Shown: positions 1 through 7,625, counted from the first letter of the stretch. The stretch: DNA of 10,527 nt from Clostridia bacterium (GCA_009930125.1 RZYZ01000063.1:1-10527); one strand, 5' to 3'. Notes: a model not told the origin generated them from the letters alone. Translations and numbers: made by a program.

Positions 1-167
1 AAGATACCTGTTTTCTATTTCACCTAAATTTCAGAATATTGAGATGTAGTTGTTTACATTTTCAGCCTTCATGATAATCAGTCAATGAATCTTCACTTTC
101 ATTTTCAAAGTATCAATAAAGAACCGCTAAATTTGACAGTATTCTCGGATTTCAGAAATTTCACCCC

Positions 168-196
168 TTGCAAAGAGGCTTTCTCCTCCTTATAAT
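168..196 (+). promoter_or_regulatory. Sigma-A-type promoter of the ABC importer operon
   Basis: The -35 box TTGCAA (168-173, 4/6 matches) and a perfect -10 box TATAAT (191-196) are separated by an ideal 17 bases. Transcription would start near 203, giving a leader of about 47 bases before the first gene. I searched the leader and upstream sequence for T-box hallmarks, which often control aromatic amino acid importers, and found none. Bases 1-167 are AT-rich and show no gene or motif that I can name. Confidence 0.75.
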
Positions 197-200
197 GAGG

Positions 201-225
201 TAATTCATAAAATATTCATGAATTA
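201..225. promoter_or_regulatory. Inverted repeat at the transcription start, candidate operator
   Basis: The 8-base arms TAATTCAT (201-208) and ATGAATTA (218-225) are perfect reverse complements around a 9-base spacer. The right half also contains the 10-base palindrome ATTCATGAAT (214-223), and ATTCAT occurs twice in direct orientation 11 bases apart, about one helical turn. The element begins a few bases after the -10 box, where a bound repressor would block initiation. The arms are too AT-rich and the following sequence too poor in T for a terminator. I do not recognise the regulator. Confidence 0.45.
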
Positions 226-249
226 TTGTAGTATTAGGAGGACGGAAGA

Positions 250-1221
250 ATGGTAGGAAAAAAATTAATGGCTGCAGCAGCAGTGCTGATTGCCCTAGGG
301 GCAGCAGGCTGTGAAAGCAAAGAAGATGTCGTATCGATTGGAATCAATCAGTTCGTCGTGCATGAGGCACTGGATGCTTCAAGACAGGGATTTCTGGATG
401 TACTCAAGGAGAATGGTTATATTGAAGGAGAGAACATCGAAATCGACTATAAGAATGCACAGGGTGAACAGCCCACAGCACTGACCATCGCACAGGACTT
501 CACCAACAGCAAAAAGGATCTAATTTTCGCAATCGCAACGTCAAGTGCTCAGGCATCCTATAATGCCACCAAAGAGATTCCCATTGTCATCACCGCGGTG
601 ACAGACCCCGTGGATGCGGGCATCGCAGAATCCTTTGAAGCATCGGGAACCAATGTCACAGGCACATCAGATGGAGTGCCCATCGGACCGCAGCTGGAAA
701 TTCTGAAGAAAGTGCTGCCCGAAGCAAAGACCATCGGCGTGATCTATAACACCTCAGAAGCCAATTCCATCTATCAGGTGAATCAGCTGAAGGCGGAAGC
801 CGAGAAGCAGGGATTCATTCTGAAGGAAGTGGGCATCACAAACCTCAATGATGTGAACTCCGTGCTGCCGACGGCACTGGAAGGCATCGACGTACTTTAT
901 ACACCAACAGACAATACCGTGGCATCCGCTTATGCCATCATCGTGAAACTGGCTACGGAAAAAAATGTACCCGTATTCTGCGCGGAAGATGCAGGGGTCA
1001 ATGTAGGCGGACTCATTTCAGCAGGACTGGACTACTATGAACTCGGAAGAGAGACAGGACTCATCGCCATCGAAGTCATCGAAGGCAAGAATCCAGAAGA
1101 CCTCCCCATTTCAATGATGAAAAATCCAGTGATCGTGGTCAATGAAGACACAGCTTCAAAACTCGGGATCACCATTCCAGAGGATATTTTAGCTGATGCG
1201 AAACTGGTAGGAGGTAACTGA
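250..1221 (+). CDS. ABC importer substrate-binding lipoprotein (TrpX-like)
   Basis: This is the extracellular solute-binding component of an ABC importer. Residues 1-20 form a lipoprotein signal peptide: a positive start (KK), a hydrophobic core and the lipobox AAGC, with lipidation expected on Cys21. The rest is a two-lobed binding protein of the ABC_sub_bind type (PF04392), recognisable by the ITAVTDPVDAGI, GTSDGVP, IGVIYNTSEANS and YTPTDNTVAS blocks. At 323 residues it has the usual length. Characterised relatives such as pneumococcal TrpX bind tryptophan or related aromatic amino acids. Assigning the same ligand here is inference, since this family also includes uncharacterised members. 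The start is supported by AGGAGG at 236-241, 8 bases upstream. The stop overlaps the permease start (TGATG), so translation is coupled. Confidence 0.88.
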   Translation: MVGKKLMAAAAVLIALGAAGCESKEDVVSIGINQFVVHEALDASRQGFLDVLKENGYIEGENIEIDYKNAQGEQPTALTIAQDFTNSKKDLIFAIATSSAQASYNATKEIPIVITAVTDPVDAGIAESFEASGTNVTGTSDGVPIGPQLEILKKVLPEAKTIGVIYNTSEANSIYQVNQLKAEAEKQGFILKEVGITNLNDVNSVLPTALEGIDVLYTPTDNTVASAYAIIVKLATEKNVPVFCAEDAGVNVGGLISAGLDYYELGRETGLIAIEVIEGKNPEDLPISMMKNPVIVVNEDTASKLGITIPEDILADAKLVGGN

Positions 1222-2156
1222 TGAATATCCTGATCAGCATTCTGGAACAGGGCATGCTTTTCGCAGTTCTGGTCATGGGTATCTATATCACCTACAAGAT
1301 CATGGACTTTCCGGATCTTTCCGTGGATGGCACCTATCCCCTGGGCGCAGCGGTCTGCGCAGTGCTGCTTGTAAGTGGAGTGAATCCATGGGCAGCCACA
1401 CTGCTCTCCGCGCTGGTCGCCTCTCTTGGTGGGCTCATCACGGGATTCATACACACGAAGCTCGGAATCAACGGGCTCATGGCAGGAATCCTTGTAATGT
1501 TCGGCCTCTACTCAGTGAATCTGAGAGTTATGGGAAAATCAAACATACCCCTGTTCAACGAAGGCAATGTATTTGAATTGAAAGCTGTCACCGTCTTTGG
1601 AGAAGACATCAGTACCCTGCTTCTGCTCACCGCTTTTGTGGTGCTGATCAAGGTGCTCTTCGAGCTTTTCTTCAGAACGAAAACAGGTTTCTTTTTAAGA
1701 GCCGTGGGAGACAACGAGGAAATCCTCACCTCTCTTGGGGCAGACAGTCATAAAATCAAGATTCTCGGCCTCATGGTGGCAAACTTTCTTGCCGGTCTTT
1801 CCGGTGCCCTCACCGCACAGTATCAGGGATTCTCTGATATCGGCATGGGAACAGGAAGCGCCGTGACAGCCCTTGCAGCGGTCATCATCGGATTCTCTCT
1901 GCTAAAGAAATTGAACGTCTCCATGAGTGGCATCGCCATTTCCGGAGCAATTCTCTATAAGGGCATTCTGGTCTTTGTACTTCGCTTCGGGCTGGACCCC
2001 AATGACTTCAAGCTGGCTACGGCAGTGGCCGTCATTGTGGCCATGGGATTCTCATCCGGGGCTTTCAAATACAAGAAGAAAACCGTAAAAAAAGCGATTT
2101 CATCTGAAGGAGGTGAGTCCTATGCTGAAGATCGAAGGCTTGTCAAAAACCTTTAA
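1221..2156 (+). CDS. ABC importer permease (TrpY-like, BPD_transp_2 family)
   Basis: This is the inner-membrane channel of the importer, 311 residues. It is very hydrophobic, with roughly eight to nine predicted transmembrane segments. Its early DFPDLSVDGTYPLGAA block is typical of the permeases that partner PF04392 binding proteins, and the cytoplasmic loop around RAVGDNEEILTSLG resembles the ATPase-contact loop of the branched-chain amino acid/ribose permease superfamily (PF02653). It shares one base with the preceding stop codon, has the SD sequence AGGAGG just upstream (1209-1214), and its last 35 bases overlap the ATPase gene. The basic C-terminal tail (YKKKTVKK) lies in the cytoplasm by the positive-inside rule. 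Substrate specificity cannot be read from the permease itself. Confidence 0.88.
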   Translation: MNILISILEQGMLFAVLVMGIYITYKIMDFPDLSVDGTYPLGAAVCAVLLVSGVNPWAATLLSALVASLGGLITGFIHTKLGINGLMAGILVMFGLYSVNLRVMGKSNIPLFNEGNVFELKAVTVFGEDISTLLLLTAFVVLIKVLFELFFRTKTGFFLRAVGDNEEILTSLGADSHKIKILGLMVANFLAGLSGALTAQYQGFSDIGMGTGSAVTALAAVIIGFSLLKKLNVSMSGIAISGAILYKGILVFVLRFGLDPNDFKLATAVAVIVAMGFSSGAFKYKKKTVKKAISSEGGESYAEDRRLVKNL

Positions 2157-2913
2157 CAAAGACACACCGCTGGAAAACAGAGTCATCGATGCCCTTTCCC
2201 TGAAAGTGGAGAGAAAGGACTTCATCACACTCCTCGGTTCCAACGGAGCAGGAAAATCCACCCTTCTAAACCTCATTGCAGGAACACTGGAAGAGGAGGA
2301 AGGACAGATTATTCTGGACGGACAGGACCTTACCCCTATGAAAGCCTATAAGAGAGCGAACCTCATCGGACGGGTCCATCAGGACCCAAGGCTCAGCGTG
2401 TCCCCCAACATGACGCTTCTGGAGAATCTCTCCCTGGCAGATGCCAAAGGACACAGCTTCAGTCTGAAGAAGGCCATAGACCTCAATAGAACCAGCTACT
2501 ATAAAGAGCAGCTGAGCACTTTAGGCTTAGGGCTTGAAACGAAGCTCCATACGAAAATCGGACTGCTCTCCGGCGGACAGCGGCAGGCTGTAGCCCTCTT
2601 CATGGCCGTGATGAAAAAGCCGAAGCTTCTCCTTCTGGATGAGCATACCGCAGCTCTTGATCCCAGAACCTCAGAAATCATCATGGGCGTCACGGATAAG
2701 CTCATCAGCCAGGAAGAGATCACGACCCTCATGGTCACCCATAACATGAACCACGCACTATCCTATGGCAATCGGCTCCTCATGATGCATGAAGGCAGAA
2801 TCGTGGAAGATCTTCGCGGAAAAGACAAGGCGGACCTCACCGCACAGGATGTCATCGCCATGTTCAAGAAGAATGCGGAGGTCATAGAAGACCGGATGGT
2901 GCTCGGATTATAG
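2122..2913 (+). CDS. ABC importer ATP-binding protein (TrpZ-like)
   Basis: This cytoplasmic ATPase (263 residues) powers the importer. All ABC motifs are present: Walker A GSNGAGKST (residues 39-47), signature LSGGQ (149-153), Walker B LLLLDE ending at Asp173-Glu174, and the switch histidine in MVTHN (His207). The open frame extends to a GTG at 2113, but that codon lies inside the Shine-Dalgarno sequence AGGAGGTG (2108-2115). The ATG at 2122 has correct spacing and is chosen. The gene overlaps the permease by 35 bases, consistent with coupled translation of a three-gene operon. The C-terminal extension after the H-loop (VIAMFKKNAEVIED) is common in this subgroup. Confidence 0.92.
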   Translation: MLKIEGLSKTFNKDTPLENRVIDALSLKVERKDFITLLGSNGAGKSTLLNLIAGTLEEEEGQIILDGQDLTPMKAYKRANLIGRVHQDPRLSVSPNMTLLENLSLADAKGHSFSLKKAIDLNRTSYYKEQLSTLGLGLETKLHTKIGLLSGGQRQAVALFMAVMKKPKLLLLDEHTAALDPRTSEIIMGVTDKLISQEEITTLMVTHNMNHALSYGNRLLMMHEGRIVEDLRGKDKADLTAQDVIAMFKKNAEVIEDRMVLGL

Positions 2914-2951
2914 CAAAATCATTTTCATTGACATACTCCTTCAAATCAGAG

Positions 2952-2984
2952 AAGGCCACCTGAAGAAATCTCGGGTGGTCTTTT
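2952..2984 (+). terminator. Terminator after the ABC importer operon
   Basis: A 9-base-pair stem (AAGGCCACC at 2952-2960 with GGTGGTCTT at 2974-2982, one G-T wobble) has a 13-base loop and runs into a short T tract (2981-2984). It lies 39 bases after the ATPase stop. The T tract is short, so termination may be incomplete. Confidence 0.65.
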
Positions 2985-3112
2985 CCATGGGATGCTTTCC
3001 GGGTGTCTTCTCTGCTGCTTATCAGGATTCTTTGCCTTCTGTACCCTCCCCGACCTGCTGCCCATATGTTATCATCAATCTATCAGATACCTATTTAACA
3101 AGGAGGAAGGAA

Positions 3113-3463
3113 ATGGCTAAACTATCCATGCAGGGAAAAGGAAAGGGAGAAGCAATCAAAGACTTCATCATCGAGGAAATGGGCAGAAGCGGAATGACTG
3201 TGGAACTCATTGATTCCGTGACCCGTCAGATCGGAAATGCCACAGTCTATATCCTGGTTTTTGAAAAGTACTACATGCGTTCTTCCAACCGGGCAAGCCT
3301 TACAGCGGTTGTGACAGCAGAGAATGAGGACATCATCGTCGATGCCATCGGAGCAGGTGGTGGTCAGGGCGTTGTCTTCAAATGGTCCTGGGGCGCAGAA
3401 GAGAGCTTTGTCTCGTCCATCGAGAATATTCTTGCGGGAAAGAGCTTCACCCGAATGGAATAG
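3113..3463 (+). CDS. DUF6054-like small protein of unknown function
   Basis: This is a 116-residue soluble protein without signal peptide or membrane segment. The pattern of an EKYYMRSSNRASL segment followed by a glycine-rich turn (GAGGGQG), then FKWSWGAEESF and a final helix, matches my recollection of the Firmicute DUF6054 family, whose function is unknown. The open frame reaches upstream to 2975, but the ATG at 3113 has AGGAGG six bases before it (3101-3106), the start MAKLSM is typical, and the upstream extension would run through the preceding terminator. The gene stands alone between two terminators and is therefore probably monocistronic. I found no convincing promoter in 2985-3100. 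Confidence 0.75.
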   Translation: MAKLSMQGKGKGEAIKDFIIEEMGRSGMTVELIDSVTRQIGNATVYILVFEKYYMRSSNRASLTAVVTAENEDIIVDAIGAGGGQGVVFKWSWGAEESFVSSIENILAGKSFTRME

Positions 3464-3480
3464 AAAAGCTTTGAAAAAGT

Positions 3481-3522
3481 AGAGTCTCCTGAAGATGATT
3501 TCTTCAGGAGACTCTGTTTTTT
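3481..3522. terminator. Strong bidirectional terminator between convergent units
   Basis: A perfect 15-base-pair stem (3481-3495 with 3501-3515) closes a 5-base loop and is followed by GTTTTTT on the + strand. On the - strand the same stem is followed by a T-rich run (complement of GAAAAAG at 3473-3479), so it can also end the nfnA-nfnB-ogg transcript. It sits 17 bases after the DUF6054-like stop and 40 bases beyond the ogg stop. Confidence 0.92.
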
Positions 3523-3555
3523 CTGGATCTGATTCACGAAAGTGTAGCTTCTTCT

Positions 3556-4506
3556 CTACTCCACGCGGATCTTATTCTCTCTGGCATAGTAGAAAAGATA
3601 CTGCTGGGCCATGCCGGCCAGGCTACCAAATTGCTTCTGTCCGAAGTCTCTGATCTTCGGAAGATTGGTCCCTTCCGCGCCATAGAAATGCATCATGGCT
3701 TTCTTCACCCACACATCCACGGGAAAGGCTTCCTCCTTCTTCATGGAGAAAAGCATCACGCAGTCCGCCACCTTGGCGCCTACGCCGCTGTATCTCTGAA
3801 GGGCTTTATGACACTCCTCCTCCGGAAGTTCTGAAATCATGGAAAGATCATAATGCAGATTCTGTTTTTCCTCTTCACTCAGCGCTCTGGTCTTTTTCGC
3901 CTCTTTTATAAGCTCCGCCGCTCTGACGGCCTGCACCGTCTCATAGATGTATTTTGCGCGATACCCTACCCCAAGCTCTCTCAGCTCCTCTTCCGTGGCC
4001 TGAGAGAGCGCCTGAGGCGTAGGAAAGGCATAGTAGGACTCCCCCTCAAAGAAAATCTCTTTTCCGTACTTCTCGCTGATTTTCCGGATGCCCTCCCGGA
4101 TCTTGGGAATGAGATTGTTGGAGGAGAGGATGAAGGAGATCAGCGTCTCAAAGGGATCCTGGTTGAGCACTCGGATGCCGTATCCGAACTTCACCGCTTC
4201 ATTGAGAAGCGGATCTTTTCTGAGCTCTTTCTTCACCTTGTCATAGTCTCTTCCAAGGTCAAAGTATTCCTTATAGAAGCTGTTAAACTCCTCCATGTTC
4301 ACATTTTCCAGATGCACATCCTGTCCTCTCAGATGCACTCTTATGACTTTCCCATGAACGATGCCCTGATAACTGGTCTCATCCTCCTCATGGATTCGAC
4401 TCCAGCGGAAGCACTGACCGCATTCGAAAATATGCTTCGGGTGAAAGCTCTCCACATCCCTCAGCCTGATTTCATTCTCCAGTATTTCCACTGCCTTATA
4501 GTCCAT
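3556..4506 (-). CDS. ogg: 8-oxoguanine DNA glycosylase/AP lyase, OGG1 family
   Basis: This base-excision repair enzyme removes 8-oxoguanine from DNA and nicks the abasic site. The 316 residues follow the OGG1 plan: an N-terminal OGG_N-type domain with the CGQCFRW block (29-35), then the helix-hairpin-helix GPD domain. The SSNN motif is at 128-131. The hairpin GVGAKVADC (241-249) carries the expected catalytic lysine Lys245, and PVDVWVKK holds the catalytic aspartate Asp264. The Lys-Asp spacing of 19 equals that of human OGG1 (Lys249/Asp268). Clostridia such as C. acetobutylicum are known to carry OGG1-type enzymes. The start has GAGGA four bases upstream. It begins 18 bases after the nfnB stop on the same strand, so it is probably the last gene of the nfnA-nfnB-ogg operon. 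Confidence 0.92.
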   Translation of the reverse strand: MDYKAVEILENEIRLRDVESFHPKHIFECGQCFRWSRIHEEDETSYQGIVHGKVIRVHLRGQDVHLENVNMEEFNSFYKEYFDLGRDYDKVKKELRKDPLLNEAVKFGYGIRVLNQDPFETLISFILSSNNLIPKIREGIRKISEKYGKEIFFEGESYYAFPTPQALSQATEEELRELGVGYRAKYIYETVQAVRAAELIKEAKKTRALSEEEKQNLHYDLSMISELPEEECHKALQRYSGVGAKVADCVMLFSMKKEEAFPVDVWVKKAMMHFYGAEGTNLPKIRDFGQKQFGSLAGMAQQYLFYYARENKIRVE

Positions 4507-4524
4507 ATCGTCCTCTTTTCTTTC

Positions 4525-5913
4525 TCAGCTGTGCTTCTCTTCCAGATAGGCATGAATCCCGCTGGCCGCTTTCTTCCCTGCGCTCATGGCGAGAATCACC
4601 GTGGCGGAACCTGTAACCGCATCTCCCCCGGCGAAGACGCCTGGAAGAGTGGTCTCTCCGTTTTCCTCATTGATGATGATGCAGCCTCTTCTGTTGGTGT
4701 CGATGCCCTTGGTGGTGGATGCGATGAGGGGATTCGGCGAAGTGCCAAGACTCATGATGACACTGTCGCAGTCGATGACAAACTCGCTGCCCGGAATCTC
4801 CACCGGTCTTCTTCTGCCGGATTCATCCGGTTCACCCAGCTCCATCTTCACGCAGATCATGCCCTTCACAAAGCCCTTCTCATCCACAAGGATCTCCCTG
4901 GGATTGGTCAGAAGATTCATGATGACGCCTTCTTCAATGGCATGATGGACTTCTTCCGCTCTCGCCGGAATTTCCTTCTCCGATCTTCTGTAGACGATTC
5001 TTGACTCCGCACCCAGTCTTACAGCCGTTCTAGCCGCATCCATGGCCACATTGCCTGCACCCACCACAGCCACTTTCCTGCCATGGCTGATGGGGGTATC
5101 ATAGTCGCTTCGAAATGCCTTCATGAGGTTGGCACGAGTCAGATACTCGTTGGCGGACATGACGCCGTTGGCGTTTTCTCCCTTGATGCCCATGAACATG
5201 GGCAGGCCTGCTCCGGAGCCGATGAAGATTCCTTCGAAATCCTCCTCATCGATGAGACTGTCTATGGTCACGGTTCTGCCCACGATGACGTTGGTCTCGA
5301 TCTTCACGCCCAGGTCCTTCAGAAGACTGATTTCTTCCCGGACCACGCTTTCCTTGGGCAGCCTGAACTCCGGTATCCCATAGACAAGGACCCCACCCGG
5401 TTCGTGCAGGGCTTCGAAAATCGTCACGTCATAGCCGAGCTTTGCCAGGTCTCCCGCACAGGTGAGCCCCGCAGGTCCACTGCCCACCACAGCCACTTTT
5501 CGGCCGTTCCCTGGAAGCTTCTCTGTATTTCTGTATCTGTTTTCCATGGCCCAGTCCGCCACAAAGCGCTCCAGCTTCCCGATGTTCACCGGTTCACCCT
5601 TGATGCCCACAATGCAGCTGCCCTCACACTGCTCTTCCTGGGGACAGACCCGTCCGCAGACCGCCGGCAGATTGCTGGCTTCTCCGATGGTGTCTCTGGC
5701 GCCCTTGATGTCGCCGTTTCTCAGCTCCAGAATGAACTTCGGGATGTTGATGGCCACAGGACAGGCCCCCACACATCTGGGATTTCTGCACTGAATGCAT
5801 CGGTCCGCTTCCAGAAGCGCTTCCTCCAGATTGTATCCATAGCTTACTTCCTTGAAATTTCTAACTCTCTCTTCCGGTTTCTGTTCTCTTACCGGCACTC
5901 TATTTTTCTTCAT
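4525..5913 (-). CDS. nfnB: NfnB, large subunit of electron-bifurcating ferredoxin:NADP transhydrogenase
   Basis: NfnAB reversibly couples NADH and reduced ferredoxin oxidation to NADP+ reduction. This 462-residue subunit belongs to the glutamate synthase small-subunit family (GltA/SudA). It shows two four-cysteine clusters for [4Fe-4S] centres (Cys39, 42, 47, 51 and Cys86, 90, 96, 100), an FAD dinucleotide fold GSGPAG (144-149) and an NADP(H) fold GAGNVA (285-290). It ends with the family-typical GVFAGGDAVTGSATVILAM block. The open frame extends to 5952, but the ATG at 5913 matches the family start (KKNRVPVREQ), has GGGGGA eight bases upstream and overlaps nfnA by only 14 bases. Databases may label it GltA. 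The adjacent NfnA and the lack of a glutamate synthase large subunit favour NfnB. Confidence 0.92.
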   Translation of the reverse strand: MKKNRVPVREQKPEERVRNFKEVSYGYNLEEALLEADRCIQCRNPRCVGACPVAINIPKFILELRNGDIKGARDTIGEASNLPAVCGRVCPQEEQCEGSCIVGIKGEPVNIGKLERFVADWAMENRYRNTEKLPGNGRKVAVVGSGPAGLTCAGDLAKLGYDVTIFEALHEPGGVLVYGIPEFRLPKESVVREEISLLKDLGVKIETNVIVGRTVTIDSLIDEEDFEGIFIGSGAGLPMFMGIKGENANGVMSANEYLTRANLMKAFRSDYDTPISHGRKVAVVGAGNVAMDAARTAVRLGAESRIVYRRSEKEIPARAEEVHHAIEEGVIMNLLTNPREILVDEKGFVKGMICVKMELGEPDESGRRRPVEIPGSEFVIDCDSVIMSLGTSPNPLIASTTKGIDTNRRGCIIINEENGETTLPGVFAGGDAVTGSATVILAMSAGKKAASGIHAYLEEKHS

Positions 5914-6805
5914 GCAGTATTTCCCCCAAATCACACAGTTCTGAATCCTCATGAACCGCTTTCTGCTCCATGATGATGTTCTTCTTTCCCTCTGCTGTCT
6001 TGTACATGCTCTGACGCCTCATGGCCTCATCGAAGTTGATGAGATGCGCATTGAACTCCGGTCCATCCACGCAGGCGAATTTCACCTCGTCTCCCACAGT
6101 GACTCTGCAGGCTCCGCACATGCCGGTTCCATCCACCATGATGGGATTCAGGGACACAATGGTCTCCAGGTCATAGCTTTTCGTCAGCTGCGAAACAAAC
6201 TTCATCATGATCATAGGACCGATGGCGATGCAGAGATCGTATTCCTTCTTTTCCACTTCCATGAGCTCTTTCAGTTTTGCCGTCACAAGACCATGAAATC
6301 CGTAGCTTCCATCATCTGTGCATACATACAGGTTCTTGGCCACTTTCCTGAACTCTTCTTCCATGATCAGCGTCTTCTCTGAACGGGTTCCGATGATCAC
6401 ATCCACATCGATGCCTTTTTCCTTCAGCATCTTCACCTGAGGATAGACCGGTGCTGTCCCTACACCTCCGGCCACAAAAACGATCTTCTTCTTCAGAAGA
6501 TGCTCTTTCCCGTCGGTGACCACTTCAGAAGGATTTCCCAGCGGTCCGACGAAATCTCTGATTTCATCCCCTTCCGAAAGCGCTGCCAGTTTCTTTGTGG
6601 ATGCGCCCAGCGTCTGGAATACGATGGTGACGGTCCCTTCATCGCGATCATAGTCGCAGATGGTCAGCGGTACTCTTTCACCCCATTCATCCACCTTGAT
6701 GATGACAAACTGTCCAGGCAGTGCGGACTTGGCCACACGCCTGGCTTCAATGTCCATCAGGAATATATTCTCAACCAGTTCCCTTTTACGTGTTATTTTA
6801 TACAT
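5900..6805 (-). CDS. nfnA: NfnA, small subunit of electron-bifurcating ferredoxin:NADP transhydrogenase
   Basis: This 301-residue flavoprotein is the NADH-oxidising partner of NfnB. An N-terminal FAD-binding barrel contains the flavin motif RVPLT (44-48). The NAD-binding domain follows with GGVGTAP (113-119). The C-terminal [2Fe-2S] site has the family's unusual three-cysteine, one-aspartate pattern: Asp225, Cys230, Cys233 and Cys245 in the VDGTGMCGAC region. It resembles PyrK/dihydroorotate dehydrogenase electron-transfer subunits, but the adjacent nfnB and the Asp/Cys3 pattern point to NfnA/SudB. The start has GGGGGA at 6811-6816, five bases upstream. The last 14 bases overlap nfnB, implying coupled translation of a fixed-ratio complex. 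Confidence 0.92.
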   Translation of the reverse strand: MYKITRKRELVENIFLMDIEARRVAKSALPGQFVIIKVDEWGERVPLTICDYDRDEGTVTIVFQTLGASTKKLAALSEGDEIRDFVGPLGNPSEVVTDGKEHLLKKKIVFVAGGVGTAPVYPQVKMLKEKGIDVDVIIGTRSEKTLIMEEEFRKVAKNLYVCTDDGSYGFHGLVTAKLKELMEVEKKEYDLCIAIGPMIMMKFVSQLTKSYDLETIVSLNPIMVDGTGMCGACRVTVGDEVKFACVDGPEFNAHLINFDEAMRRQSMYKTAEGKKNIIMEQKAVHEDSELCDLGEILHEEK

Positions 6806-6836
6806 CTTATTCCCCCAATATGTTAAGCCTCAAGGA

Positions 6837-6885
6837 CTTATTTCAATCACCATATAAGTATACGGATTCTCAGCCCTTATTTCAA
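6837..6885 (-). repeat. Direct repeat TTGAAATAAG flanking the nfnA promoter core
   Basis: The 10-base sequence TTGAAATAAG occurs twice on the - strand, at 6876-6885, where it contains the -35 box, and at 6837-6846, just after the predicted start site. The copies are 39 bases apart. Such an arrangement could bind a regulator, or the second copy could be a duplicated -35 region. It does not resemble the Rex consensus. Confidence 0.4.
6857..6885 (-). promoter_or_regulatory. Promoter of nfnA-nfnB-ogg
   Basis: Read on the - strand, TTGAAA (6880-6885, 5/6 to consensus) and TATACT (6857-6862, 5/6) are separated by exactly 17 bases. Transcription would start near 6850, about 45 bases before the nfnA start. 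It lies downstream of the rex terminator, so nfnAB-ogg can be expressed separately from rex. Confidence 0.7.
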
Positions 6886-6902
6886 CCAGTCCCCATGGAA
6901 TT

Positions 6903-6943
6903 TAAAGAAATGGAAAGGAGACCCTATCTTCATAAGGTCTCCT
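6903..6943 (-). terminator. Terminator between rex and nfnA
   Basis: On the - strand a 12-base-pair stem with one G-T wobble and a GAAG tetraloop (6916-6943) follows the rex stop by 12 bases. The downstream sequence is T-rich but interrupted (TTCCATTTCTTT), so it may be leaky and allow some read-through from rex into nfnAB. Confidence 0.65.
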
Positions 6944-6955
6944 AGAAGTCATGTC

Positions 6956-7591
6956 CTATTTATCCAGGTCATTCATGAGATAGACCAGTGTCAGCAGGCT
7001 TTCACTCAGATGCACATTCTCAATGGACACATTGTCCGGTACCTGAATATCCAGAGGAGCAAAGTTCCATATTCCCTTTACGCCATTTTCGACCAGAAGA
7101 TCCGCCACTTTCTGCGCCTGTGCCTGTGGTACACAGATGATTCCGATATCCACTTTGTTCTCAGCCAGGAAAGATTCCATCTGATCCAGATCGGATATCT
7201 CCACATCCTTGATTCTCATGCCAATGAGCTTGGGGTTCACATCAAAGATCGCCTTCAAATCAAACCCGAACTTTTCGAATCGTGAATAGTTGGCAATGGC
7301 CTGACCGATGTTTCCTGCACCGATGATCACGGTGGAGTACTTCTTGTCCAGACCCAGTATGTGGGAAATCTCATTGTAGAGTTCCTTTACATTGTATCCG
7401 TAGCCCTGCTGCCCGAAACCGCCGAAACAGTTGAAATCCTGTCTGATCTGGGAAGCCGTGAAGCCGATCTTTTCACTCAGTTCCTTGGAAGAAACCCTGT
7501 CCACGTCATTTCTCAGAAGCTCCGCCAGATGTCTGTAGTATTTTGGCAGTCTTTTGATGACAGCCATGGAAATGTCTTTTTTCTTATCCAT
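6956..7591 (-). CDS. rex: Rex, redox-sensing transcriptional repressor
   Basis: Rex is a dimeric repressor that binds DNA when NADH is low and releases it when NADH is high; in anaerobes it controls fermentation and redox genes. The 211 residues show the N-terminal winged helix with the family signature AVIKRLPKYYRHL (10-22) and the helix-turn-helix around SSKELSEKIGFTASQIRQD (34-52). The C-terminal Rossmann domain has GAGNIG (91-96) and an acidic residue after the second strand (Asp117) that favours NAD(H) over NADP(H). Two ATGs are adjacent. The second (7591) is chosen because GAGGTG (7597-7602) lies five bases before it, against two for the first (7594). The predicted Rex operator overlapping its own promoter suggests autoregulation, and nfnAB lies directly downstream. 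Confidence 0.95.
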   Translation of the reverse strand: MDKKKDISMAVIKRLPKYYRHLAELLRNDVDRVSSKELSEKIGFTASQIRQDFNCFGGFGQQGYGYNVKELYNEISHILGLDKKYSTVIIGAGNIGQAIANYSRFEKFGFDLKAIFDVNPKLIGMRIKDVEISDLDQMESFLAENKVDIGIICVPQAQAQKVADLLVENGVKGIWNFAPLDIQVPDNVSIENVHLSESLLTLVYLMNDLDK

Positions 7592-7607
7592 CATTGCACC
7601 TCATCGT

Positions 7608-7625
7608 TAATTAAATTTCTAACAA
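7608..7625 (-). promoter_or_regulatory. Candidate Rex operator overlapping the rex start site
   Basis: Read on the - strand, this 18-base site starts with a perfect TTGTTA half-site (7620-7625), has a 6-base A/T-rich middle and ends in TAATTA where the clostridial Rex consensus (TTGTTA-N6-TAACAA) has TAACAA (4/6). It begins one base after the -10 box of the rex promoter, an ideal repression position. The site call is inference from memory of the consensus. Confidence 0.55.

Noticed and set aside
1..249. T-box or other riboswitch ahead of the ABC importer
   Set aside because: The T-box sequence and antiterminator/terminator pair are absent and the predicted leader is too short.
2975..3112. 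N-terminal extension of the DUF6054-like frame
   Set aside because: It starts inside the terminator stem of the preceding operon and lacks an SD sequence; the ATG at 3113 has an excellent one.
3853..5004. 383-residue open frame on the + strand across ogg and nfnB
   Set aside because: It is antisense to two well-identified genes, has no ribosome-binding site and its translation resembles no protein I know. It is a codon-usage shadow.
4525..5913. Glutamate synthase small subunit (GltD) as the identity of nfnB
   Set aside because: The family is shared, but no glutamate synthase large subunit is present and the NfnA partner with Asp/Cys3 iron-sulfur ligands overlaps it directly.
5083..5973. 296-residue open frame on the + strand
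   Set aside because: It is antisense to nfnB and the end of nfnA, has low-complexity His/Ser-rich composition and no initiation signal.
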